From Ailurus styani (taxonomy: Eukaryota; Chordata; Mammalia; Carnivora; Ailuridae): a DNA stretch of 64,000 nt. Shown one piece after another: positions 55,677 to 64,000 of this stretch (positions are counted from its first letter, which is position 1; each line of letters opens with the position of its first letter). The position numbers and the translations under genes are program-made. Under the pieces are notes generated by a model. It searched no databases and had not been told where the DNA came from. It was given only the letters and a program-made list of their open reading frames with translations. Location of the stretch: the NCBI GenBank assembly GCA_002007465.1, contig LNAC01000273.1, positions 2,093,632-2,157,631 on the forward strand. The letters run 5' to 3'.

Positions 55677-56300
55677 GTTGGTTAACTTGGTGTGTCAACT
55701 TGGCTGGGCCACAGTGCCTAGATATGTGGTCAAATATTATTCTGGATGTTTCTGAGAAGGTGTTTTTGGATGAGATCAACATTTAAATCAGTGGACTTTG
55801 AGTAAAACAGATTGTCCTCCATAAGGAGAGAGGGCTTCATCTGATCAGTTGAAGGCCCCAGATAGAACAAAAGACTGACCTCTTCCACACAGGAAGAAAT
55901 TCTGATAGCAATCTTCAGACTTCAACTGCAGCTTCAGTTCCTCTTTGGGTCTGCAGCAAACCAGACAGATTCCAGACTTGCCAGCTTCTGTAATTTCATG
56001 AATCCATTCTTTTCCACCTCCCTTCCTTCCTTCTTTCCTTCCTTCCTTCCTTCCTTTTTTCCTTCCTTCCTTCTTCTTTCCTCCCTTCCTTCTTCCTTTC
56101 TTCTCTCCTTCTTTCTTGTCTCCCTCCATCCTTCTTTCCACCCTTCCCCCTTCCTTCCTTCTTTCCTTCATCCCTTCTTTCCTTCCCTCCCTCCCTCTCA
56201 CCTCTACCTGTATCTGTATCTGTATCTATATCTATGTATATGTGCATGTATACATGTATCCATCCGAGTGGTTTTATTTATGTGGAGAAGTCTAATGCAA
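55677..56300 (+). mobile_element. LTR retrotransposon remnant (ERVL/MaLR-type) with polypyrimidine expansion
   Basis: 'TGTTGGTTAACTTGGTGTGT', 'CAACTTGGCTGGGCCACAGT', 'GTTTTTGGATGAGATCAACA', 'GTGGACTTTGAGTAAAACAG', 'AGAACAAAAGACTGACCTCT' and 'GACTTGCCAGCTTCTGTAAT', with the 3' end 'GTGGTTTTATTTATGTGGAG', form a common mammalian LTR-like repeat ending near a 'CTAATGCAA' motif. Family name uncertain. A CTTC/TTCC tract of about 180 bases lies inside the 3' part. Confidence 0.65.
56018..56255 (+). repeat. Polypyrimidine (TTCC/TTTC)n tract followed by (CTGTAT)n
   Basis: About 180 bases of almost pure C and T (56018-56200), then (CTGTAT/CTATAT)n to about 56255. It produces the 102- and 118-codon low-complexity frames on the two strands (Ser/Phe/Pro/Leu and Arg/Lys/Glu/Gly), which are not genes. 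Confidence 0.93.
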
Positions 56301-56770
56301 ATGTAGACATTTGTTGGTGGGGCCAAAGGCATGTTGGCTGTTATAGTATTCCAGGTGTGAGTGCATAATAGTTTGCCTTAGGGTAGTACACTGGAAGTTG
56401 AGAGAGGTGGATTGAAAATCCAAAAAAGAAGCCAAACATGGAAGGCATGGAAATATATCGGATATTGGAGACTTAGAAAGTGGCAGAACAGACTCCCAAA
56501 CCAGATTTGCATATCTAAATGCATAGTGGTGCTGTTCACTGAATGGTGTTACCAGTTTGGAAAGAAAAACAGTTTGGAAAGAAAAAGTATGATTGCACAT
56601 TTAGAAATATTGAGTTTGAGATGCTTTCAATAAATCCACAGAAGCTACATTACTGGTTGAGTATAAAGACCTAGGTCATAGATGAGAGATATAGATTACA
56701 CATAAATTAGAGAATAATGTTCTATAAATGGTAATTGAAGAGGTGGACATGGGTAAAAACACATGATAAT

Positions 56771-57474
56771 AGAGAGAAGAAGAAAGCTACAACCAAGTCT
56801 TGGAAAACTGCAACATTTAATGGTAGGATACAAAACAGCAAATATATTGAAATTTTAAATAAATCTTAAGGTTTCAAATTCTTTAATTTAATACAGGATA
56901 TAGGACTGATGTGTATGGACCTCTTTGCAAAGTGCCATTGCTACAAGAAAGGGCTGATACAACTTCCGGTTTGCCTCTCCCTGCTTCATCATTCAAAAGA
57001 GAAGTTCATTGTTCGCATTTTTTTAATTTCTCATGAATCAGAAAATCAGGACAAAATGTTGTGTAATCCATTCATAATAGAACCTGCTTCAGGTCCTTAT
57101 TTCTCTTAAAAAAAAAAAGGTTGTCTTTGAGTAGTGTTTCCTGGGCATTAAGCATAAGCAAGTTAGAAACTTCAAGTTTATCAAGAAGCCAGCTCCCTGC
57201 TAATTTTACAGAATGCTTTGGACGTTATTCCTGTGGTTTCTTTTATCAGTTCTGCAAGAACAAAACCATAAGTATTCAACATTCAGTTGAAAACATTAAT
57301 TTATAACATTTATAAAGTTATCCAGATATAGATATATATAAATTCTATGAGCATGTAGGTGTCTTGATTATTATCATATGTATTAAATATTATTGGGCTT
57401 GGTATAATTTTGTGTTGTCTAAATCATACACATAGAATATTATGTGCTCTAACAGCAATACTGATTCATTTACT
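56771..57474. other. No gene or clear repeat recognised
   Basis: AT-rich. Frames at 56909-57109 and 57121-57306 lack motifs. Confidence 0.4.
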
Positions 57475-57825
57475 TATTTTTTTCAACAATTATTAGTAAA
57501 CTGAAATGTTCCAAGTGTTGCACGAGACACTGGCATACGATTATAATTAAGATACACTTTCTGTGCTGTAAATGAGTTCACAGTCTGGTGGATATATATA
57601 GTGGTATGCTTCATACAATGTACTGCAATCTATGAGGAAGATGGCTTATTATAAGAACAAGGAAGAGCAGATAAACAATTCCACCTGAAATGGGACAGAG
57701 GGGGAAAAAAATGGGAAAGAGGCAGGAGTCAGGGAAGTTTTAAAGGGCCAGAAAGTATGAACCAGCCCAAAAGGGAATGATAGCAAATGCATTCCAGGCA
57801 GAAGAACAGCAGGACGGCAAGCCTC
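57475..57825 (-). mobile_element. L2 LINE remnant
   Basis: 'CAAGTGTTGCACGAGACACT', 'GTGCTGTAAATGAGTTCACA', 'AGTCAGGGAAGTTTTAAAGG' and 'TGCATTCCAGGCAGAAGAAC' follow antisense L2 order. It ends where the Tigger element begins, so the Tigger probably broke this L2. Confidence 0.55.
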
Positions 57826-58769
57826 TGATCACATTTCTTCCACCAAACACCATTTGTGTTATATGGGTCATTTGCCAAATTCCTTGTAAAACAAGCCAGT
57901 CTTGTCAGCATTGAAAATCACCTCTTCTACATAATCCTTTTCCAATATACTTCAGATGGCAAGAATATTCTAACTTCTTCCACAGCCCCCTGATCTGCAG
58001 AGCCAGTCTCACCTGCAAGTTTAGCATTTTTCATGCCATATTACCTTTCGAAACATCCGAGCCAGCCAGCACAATTAGAAAAGGGTTTACCATTCTCCTG
58101 ATCCTGGTAAACATGAGCATAAATTTCTTTGACTTTCAGCCTAATGACAGTGTCATGTACTGCACTTCTTCAATCAGTTGAAACTACAAATTTTGCCATT
58201 TTTCCATCTTTTCCATAGCTTCATCACACACTCTAGATGTTACTTTAGCACTGTCTGGAGTGGTCTCCAGAAATGTACACATTGGTGAATTTTCTCTTCC
58301 TTTTCCTGGATGTACCATACTGTTAATTCATGAACAGTGAACTCACTTTAAGAACTCACTTTAAGTCACACCTGAATAAAGTTTATCCACCACAAGTGTT
58401 TTCCCCCACAAGGCACATTATAGTTTTCTCGTATTTAGAACACAAGACAGCACGTCGGCACTATGTTTAGGAGCCATTTTAAACAGAAAATCCCTAATGA
58501 TAATAACAACAACAATAATAGGTGGCACTAAATACACTGCAAAATAAAAACTTGTTTACAGTATAAAATCTGAAACAAGAAGGCAGAGCTTTACTTGTTC
58601 AACCTCTACTGGGAACATGTGTGATCAAATGATTCAAAATTTGGCCACACCACATATGTGTGCAAATGACCTGAAAGTCCTCAAGTATCGATTTTGGGGT
58701 AACAAATAAAATTTAGTTGGCAGGCATACTCACAAATATGGAATCTGTGAATAATGGAGATTAGCTGTA
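57826..58769 (-). mobile_element. Tigger-type (pogo/TcMar) DNA transposon remnant
   Basis: Read on the minus strand it starts with 'TACAGCTAATCTCCATTATT' and 'CACAGATTCCATATTTGTGA', then 'TTGTTACCCCAAAATCGATA', 'AGCTCTGCCTTCTTGTTTCA' and 'ACTGTAAACAAG'. This is the 5' non-coding part of a mammalian Tigger-like element, followed by a transposase-like reading region. The first about 40 bases of the terminus and the whole 3' half, including the C-terminal catalytic part, are missing. Ancient; not mobile. Confidence 0.75.
57830..58477 (-). pseudogene. Tigger transposase remnant (CENP-B/pogo-like), N-terminal half
   Basis: An ATG at 58477 begins MAPKHSADVLSC. Downstream the frame is broken by several stops and frameshifts. 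Recognisable pieces are a DNA-binding-domain region (about 58120-58360, with VYQDQENGKPFSN following) and, near 57871-57919, NADKTGLFYKEF. That is the segment of the first catalytic Asp of the pogo DDE domain, usually NADETGLF or similar. The rest of the DDE domain is absent. A 13-bp tandem duplication (58339-58364) is one of the frame-breaking lesions. Relatives include CENP-B, JRK and TIGD proteins, but nothing here suggests a domesticated gene. Confidence 0.7.
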
Positions 58770-60599
58770 TTTGTTTCTGTATTAGATAAAATAGCATGCA
58801 TTTTTTGAACCCATACTAGACTGATACCATTAGAAGTAATGTAGAAATAGACACAAGGCCTAGAAAAGGTCTATTCACCAAATTCTAGAACTCACATTTA
58901 ATAGAGAAAAAATTATGATCTCAAATTATATTTATTCAATTAAGCTAATATTTATCAGTTACCAGACAATTTTTAAAAAATGACATGATATTTTTCATGG
59001 TTAAATAAAATGAATGCATTGACTATCATATACTTTCCTAGCAGAAGCATTGTTGCAATTCATTAAATTTAGAAAAAGCATCCAATCTCCTAACAAGTAT
59101 ACACTGACATTTGACAAAAAAGCGTATATATAAAGTAAGCTATTATAATAAACAGATTACATGTGTAGTGTGAGAAACCAAATGTGTGGCCACCCATCTG
59201 ATCCCAACATCTGATGACTGAGAAATGCAGAAGGTTTACCAAAAAAGTTTGTTTTTAAATATTGCTTACAAAGTAAGATTGAGGAACAGTAATTCTGGTC
59301 CAAAAAGCAGAGGATATAAAATGAAAGCAAATGTACAGGACTACAGTGGAATTAACCACAGTGGCTAAAACCAAATGGGTGTTTATTTACTTAGTTGTCA
59401 ATTATAAACACGTAACAATGGACACTAAAACTGTACCTCCAACCTGTGTAAGGCTTCATATAAAATGCCAAATTTCTGGAGAAACTGGGGAGAAATTAGT
59501 GCTATTCAACCTAAAACAGAGCACCACTGATGTCTGAGGCTTTGCTAAACAAATATAACTTTTTTTTAAACAGGATATGATATCTAATTTTCATATGATA
59601 TGTCAGATGAGTGCTTCATTTTACCTTCGAAAATACACAAAGACACAAGTTAATGAAGTACATTTTCTGCACAATTATAAGGAACGCTGGCATCATTCAG
59701 ATGACACTGTGAAATAAAGGACTTTTTCCACTCCCTACTGGTAGCAGATGGAACCTGCATTTTCCAAGATAAACTCTTCAGCATCAGGAGTTTTGACAAC
59801 TCTGGAGGGAAAGAAAAAAGCATTTTTATTCACGGACAACCATGGGTATTGATGCAGTTACAGCTTGAAAGCATATTTGCACTCATTGAAGATGACTCCT
59901 TAGGGAAATGGTGTGGGCTTAAGTTTTGATCATGCCACAGTAAAGAACAGGACAAGAAACTTAAATTATATGCACTTCAGTAAAGTAACAATGTGCATTT
60001 ACTTTGCAGCTCTTGACAGGTGAAGCTGTATATGACCCTCAGTGGGCATGGACAACTCCACAGCATTGGCTAAATTATAGTTTACCTGTTGGAAATCGTT
60101 TGGCTAGCCATGGTTAACAGCAGACAAGAGCCATGTGAGATATTATATGATGCAGAGATAAGATATCCTCCTCTCTTTAAGTTCTTTTTCAAGAAATTAT
60201 CGCATTTTTCCCTTTGTCTCTCCACTATTCCAAAGTTCAGATCTTTGCCTTGTGTAGTTTTCACTCTATACTCATCAAAGCCAAAGACTCAAGGAAACTC
60301 AAGAAAATAACAAAGGTAGGTAGTACCTTCCCACAAACTTTTTACAGTTGATGGAAAGAAGTGTGTGAAAGTGCATTTTCATCCAAGAGTCTTGGAAAAT
60401 GAGATTTATCCTCTCACACTAAAAGTGGTAATTATGACCTGAATGGTATAGTGGTCACTACTGGTTGTTTACTTGAAAACATCTGCGAATTGTTGACATT
60501 TCATTCAAACCTGATAGTCTCAGAGAGTTTGAACACCTGTGAATGTAACAAGTTAAGATGCTGGTCTCAAAACTTCTCCTTCCCATCTCCCTTTCTAGA
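58770..60599. other. No gene or clear repeat recognised
   Basis: AT-rich, no assignable transposon. Frames at 59331-59537, 60089-60310 and 60451-60633 lack motifs and splice-like edges. Confidence 0.4.
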
Positions 60600-61139
60600 A
60601 TCATATAACCACAAGGATGCTTTGAGACCATAGTAGCAGCTACACAACTAGGATCAAGGAAGGGACCACCTTCTTCTTGCAGCAGTGAGAGTCAGCAAGG
60701 AGGACCTGGGGAGAGAACTTGGCATTCTCTAGGCCAACATCAACATGGGAGTCACAGATCTCTGAGAAAATCCAAACACAGAGTAATGAAATCTCCGCAG
60801 AAAAGGTTACTTGTGCTTCTGGAGAGACTAACCTTGACCTTCAGAGCAACTTCAGGGTAGGCTACATTAACATCCGTATCAGCGCCCCTGGTTAGAAAAG
60901 AGCCGTGATTTACACAAAGGAAATCAGGCAGCATCAAATTCTGCCCCATTCCTCAGCAGAAAGTAATATTCTCCAGTTTGTTGTCAACTGAGCCACAAGG
61001 ACAGAAATTTTGATGCCTTCCTTCCAAAATTCAGCTGCTACTCTGTAGACTCTTATGAATGCTGATGGAATACATAAAGAAGAAAACAAAGTAATGTATC
61101 AGTTTAGAAGACTGACAGAAGATCAAGTGTTAATTTGGA
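60600..61139. other. Less AT-rich block, possibly the 5' part of an old L1
   Basis: 60640-60980 is richer in G and C ('AAGGAGGACCTGGGGAGAGA', 'CATCCGTATCAGCGCCCCTG') and lies just upstream of the old L1 body. That position and composition would suit an L1 5' UTR/ORF1 region, but I cannot align it confidently. Confidence 0.3.
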
Positions 61140-62080
61140 ATAGTTAGCAGCAGCTGAAATGGAATTGATGGAAAGTCAGGGAAAAAAAGTTTAAAAAAAT
61201 CACTAACATACATGGACAAGCAATTAGAACATAGAATGTATTCTAGGACACATATTATGCAATTTTTAAATATAAAATGTCAATAGAGAAACTGGAAATG
61301 AGAAGGATCACTGCCAAGGACAGATCTATTGATCTTGAAGATCAAATAGAAAATGAAATTTCACAACACAGGGCAAGAATAAAAAGGACGGAATCTTCAG
61401 GGAAAAGCTAAAAGACATACAGCTATCAGGAGATCTAAAACTATAGAAAATAAGAATGCCAGATAAATAAAATAGGGAATAGACTAAAAATTAATAATTA
61501 GACAATTAATAGAAAAAAATTTTTGAGCTGAATGGTTTGAGTCTGATGAGATTCACAAATTTATAGGCAGAATTAATAAAAAATTATAAAACCCACATTA
61601 AAAAGAGAAAACCTAAGCAGGTTGAAAGCAAGGGGGAAGGAGGCTTTATTCATTATGGGAATCAGATTAACAATAGACTTTGCATCTGAAACATTGGGAG
61701 GCCATAAAATGTTGGTTAAAGACTATTGAGTAAAACACTATGATTCCATAATCTTGTCTATAGTCAGGTCACAAACTAATAGAATTAATAAAATAATTTG
61801 GTATCATTTTAGATACAAGATCAATATCATATATTAATAGTTTTTAAAGAATAACTATAAATAGTTAAAATGGAAAATAACCCATTTACCATTATGATAA
61901 AACTATAAAATAACACTACAGCAAACTATTTGAGTGATAGAGCTCTTTTAAAAAGAAGTATAAAACGCATTGAAGAGCATGAAATAGACCCCGAATAAAT
62001 GAAAAACCATATTGTCCTGCATAGTAGGACCTAATGTCACAAAAATGTCAACTCTTTGTATGTTTTTATCATTCATGTTT
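61140..62080 (+). mobile_element. Old L1 fragment (ORF1/ORF2 region)
   Basis: A-rich plus strand with 'CTTTGCATCTGAAACATTGG', 'GAGGCCATAAAATGTTGGTT', then 'GATACAAGATCAATATCATA', 'AATAACCCATTTACCATTAT' and 'ATTGAAGAGCATGAAATAGA'. These resemble L1 ORF2 text ('atacaaaatcaat ... aatcccatttacaatagc ... gaaattgaagaggacac'). Strongly decayed. Confidence 0.55.
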
Positions 62081-62084
62081 TTCA

Positions 62085-62960
62085 AGAAATATTAATTTTC
62101 CCTATTCTGTGTATTGAGAATGCAGTGGTGACAGTAAAGGAATATAGACAAAAAATAAAATAAACAAACAAAACATATTGTATGTTAAACAGTGGTGAAA
62201 TGCCATGCGGAAAAGTAAGCTGGAAAAACAAATAGAAATAGTTATAAGGATACCAGTTTCTCACAGAATGATCCAAAGAGGCTTCAGTGAGAAGGTGACA
62301 TCTGAATGCAGACCTAAAGGAGGTAGGTGTGTAAGCCATGTGGCATCTCTGTAAAGAACATTCCAGGCAGAGGGAAAAGTACAATGTCTGTGAGTTGACA
62401 GTTGGGTAAGAAGGCTATTATAGCTGTGGAGTGAACAAAGGATAGAGCCCTAGGTGAGTTCAGTGAGGAAGGACCGGATCATATTCCTGTATTTTGGTTT
62501 TTACACAGAATCAAATGGGAAGTCACTAGAGGGCTAGAGGCAGAGGAATGACATGATCTGACTAACTTCTCACAGGATAATTCTCTTTGCTCTATCAACC
62601 ATACTAAGGGTGCAAGGACAGAAGCAGAAAGAACGGCCGTGAGGCTGTTACAGCTGTCCTGGTAAAAAATTGCAGTGGCATGGGCCAAACTGCAGCCACA
62701 GAACTTGTAAGAAATGATTATATCCCGGATATGTTTGAAAGCTAAAGCGCTAATACTGGATCTTTGGTATAAGGAAAAGAATGAAGTTGAGGACGGCGCC
62801 AAAGTTTTTTGGCTTGACTTCACAAAGGATGTTGCCATTGACTGAGAATGGAGAGACTACACAGAGGCTTGATATTCAGACCTGTAAGTGTGAGATGCTT
62901 ATTTCCATTTCCAAGTGGAAATGTAGGTAGTTATATGTGAGTCTGGAATTTAGGGGGAAA
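62085..62960 (-). mobile_element. L2 LINE, reverse orientation, long remnant
   Basis: Well ordered: 'GTATTGAGAATGCAGTGGTG', 'GTGAGAAGGTGACATCTGAA', 'GAACATTCCAGGCAGAGGGA', 'AATGGGAAGTCACTAGAGGG', 'GGAATGACATGATCTGACTA', 'CCAAAGTTTTTTGGCTTGAC', 'TTGCCATTGACTGAGAATGG' and 'CAAGTGGAAATGTAGGTAGT'. The best-preserved L2 in the window. It explains the 119- and 100-codon minus frames (62479-62838, 62082-62384), which read L2 sense strand upstream of the 3' end and contain no intact reverse transcriptase. Confidence 0.8.
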
Positions 62961-63039
62961 TATCAATCATATTAATATATATTCCAATTACTATCACTTA
63001 AATACATTAATTTTAAAGTTGATTTGAAGAAAAAATATG

Positions 63040-63300
63040 GGGGGAATATGAGAATATTATAATAAGAAAGAAGTAATAAGAAAGAACTACATAGATATAT
63101 TTGCCTTACCAAGTAGTAAAACTGACTATAAATTCACTATGATAAAAAGAGTACGGTATTGTGAAAGGAATAAAATTATATCTGTATAAAAGAACAACCA
63201 GAAATAAGATCCGTGTACAGAAAGAAATAATATATTACAAAATAGCATTGTCTTTTTATTAAAAATGCATTCTCAAGAAAATGTTGGCTTGTCAGAGAAG
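63040..63300 (+). mobile_element. Old L1 ORF2 fragment
   Basis: 'TTACCAAGTAGTAAAACTGA', 'CTATAAATTCACTATGATAA', 'AGTACGGTATTGTGAAAGGA' and 'ACCAGAAATAAGATCCGTGT' correspond to the L1 ORF2 segment 'actatactacaaagctatag ... catggtactggcat ... cccagaaataaaccc'. Same strand and later in ORF2 than the piece at 61140-62080. Confidence 0.6.
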
Positions 63301-63429
63301 ACGATTTTTCATATCATATACAAGATATAATTATAATTATGTTCAATATATACATGTAAACATTACAACAATCAACACACAAACATCAAGCTTGGTGATG
63401 TTTCCCATTCCAAATGCGATGCAAATTGA

Positions 63430-63570
63430 TCACTAACTAGAAACAGGTTTAGAAAAATCAAGCAATTTGCCCAAATTAACATAGCTATTAAGTGGTGAAC
63501 TAGAATTTGAAATCTGTCATGTGCCAAAGCAATTCCTTTTACCCCTGTGCTAAATGGTGTGCTTGGTCTT
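63430..63570 (-). mobile_element. MIR fragment
   Basis: 'AAATCAAGCAATTTGCCCAA', 'ATTAACATAGCTATTAAGTG' and 'GTGAACTAGAATTTGAAATC' are the antisense MIR core. Clear order. Confidence 0.65.
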
Positions 63571-64000
63571 TCTTGAAACAGCTGTATTTATAAAATACTA
63601 TTAATGATTTTACAAAAGAAAATGATTCAAAGCAGATAAATAAGCTGCCTACAACTGGGAAGGCATAAGATGAGGGTCTATTCAAAATTTTGACTCCCAA
63701 GTCTTTATAGTAAATCCCAGCTGTCTTTCTAGCTGAATGAAGTGATGTCCGAGAAGCTGTGTTGAACCACCATAGGAGGCTCTGTGGAACAGGAAGGAGG
63801 GAGCAGCCAAATCTACTGGAGGGATCCCAAATGTTCTCAGGGAAGACTTAAAAAAAAAAAAGTGCCACTGGTGTTGGGTCTAAATTTAAGATCTCAGCAG
63901 GCAAGGAGGGAAAGTCCTAGTCCCTAGATCAAACTCCAATCTTCCTGATTTTCACAACTGATCTCTCCTAATTCCTGAGATTTCCTGATGCTTTTGGCCC
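63571..64000. other. No gene or clear repeat recognised
   Basis: Average composition with an A(12) run near 63850. Nothing assignable before the window ends. Confidence 0.4.

Larger units (their letters stand above)
55300..56770 (-). mobile_element. L2 LINE remnant, reverse orientation, split by an LTR
   Basis: First part (55300-55620): 'TTCATTCAACAATATTATTA', 'GAAATACTGTGATGAACAAA' and 'GATCAGAGAAGGTTCTGCTG'. Second part (56325-56770): 'GTTATAGTATTCCAGGTGTG', 'TATATCGGATATTGGAGACT', 'TGAGTTTGAGATGCTTTCAA' and 'TAGATGAGAGATATAGATTA'. Both are antisense L2 in the right order. The LTR at 55677 explains the gap. Confidence 0.6.

Noticed and set aside
55845..56306. Large frames (102-118 codons) on both strands with Arg/Lys/Glu/Gly or Ser/Phe/Pro/Leu repeats
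   Set aside because: They are translations of the TTCC-type polypyrimidine tract in an LTR, not genes.
57729..57911. Minus-strand frame containing WWKKCDQRLA, at first taken as an intact transposase part
   Set aside because: It is out of frame with the DDE-type piece and runs from Tigger into L2 sequence, so it is a composite of two dead repeats.
62479..62838. 119-codon minus-strand frame
   Set aside because: It lies entirely in an antisense L2 remnant; no intact reverse transcriptase motif is present.
1..64000. CRISPR arrays, tRNA/rRNA/snRNA genes, endogenous retroviral gag/pol/env
   Set aside because: No spaced identical repeats, no intact tRNA cloverleaf apart from tRNA-derived SINE heads, no U-RNA or 7SK-like text, and only solo LTRs without internal viral genes were seen.

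Overview
This window is AT-rich, repeat-dominated mammalian nuclear DNA. The strongest species signal is 27 copies, plus one head fragment, of a tRNA-derived carnivoran SINE (Can-SINE/SINEC type): a GCCTGGGTGGCTCAG head, a B-box-like GGGATCGAG stretch, a CT-rich body and an AAATAAATAAAATCTT-A(n) tail. Many copies carry the variant GGGTTAAAGCCTCTGC and GAGGCCCGCATCGGGC, which I associate with mustelids or close musteloids (ferret, mink, marten, otter). Others carry the older caniform variant TTAAGCATCTGCCTTCAGC. The order-level call is firm. The family-level call is inference.

I see no convincing functional protein-coding gene, no structural RNA gene and no CRISPR, operon or other prokaryotic feature. 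Nearly all open frames are short chance frames or lie inside repeats. The window reads as an intergenic desert or part of a large intron. The best, still weak, hints of exons are at 51887-52071 (acceptor-like site followed by an open frame to a stop), 42499-42690 and 43691-43876. A 188-codon frame at 33653-34219 is the longest, but it starts inside an old L2 remnant.

Layout. 0-13 kb: scattered SINEs, L2 and MIR remnants, and a MaLR-type LTR (4564-5640) that has absorbed three SINEs. 13-25.5 kb: MIR, L2 and SINE mixture, a 5'-truncated carnivoran-type L1 3' end inserted into an L2 (18252-18739), and a dense cluster of six SINEs followed by a MER5A (23.6-25.7 kb). 25.7-29.5 kb: almost repeat-free DNA. 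29.5-38 kb: a MaLR LTR, a second MER5A with its 8-bp target duplication, L2 remnants, a (GGAA)n array and an older L1 3' end containing a (TA)n array. 39-49 kb: two antisense L1 pieces, SINEs, and a long L2-like LINE split by another MaLR LTR. 49-58 kb: unique DNA, the candidate exon, a tandem SINE pair with a (TTTA)n tail, an LTR carrying a long TTCC-type polypyrimidine tract, and a broken Tigger (pogo/CENP-B-like) DNA transposon with a decayed transposase (57826-58769). 58.8-64 kb: largely unassigned DNA, then an old L1 whose two pieces are separated by an antisense L2 block.

The elements give a relative history. L2, MIR, MER5A and Tigger are the oldest layer. MaLR LTRs and old L1s interrupt them. 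The carnivoran L1 end and the SINEs are the youngest, several still with perfect 11-19 bp target-site duplications. No new biological system is evident. Family names come from recognising sequence by eye, not from a database search.
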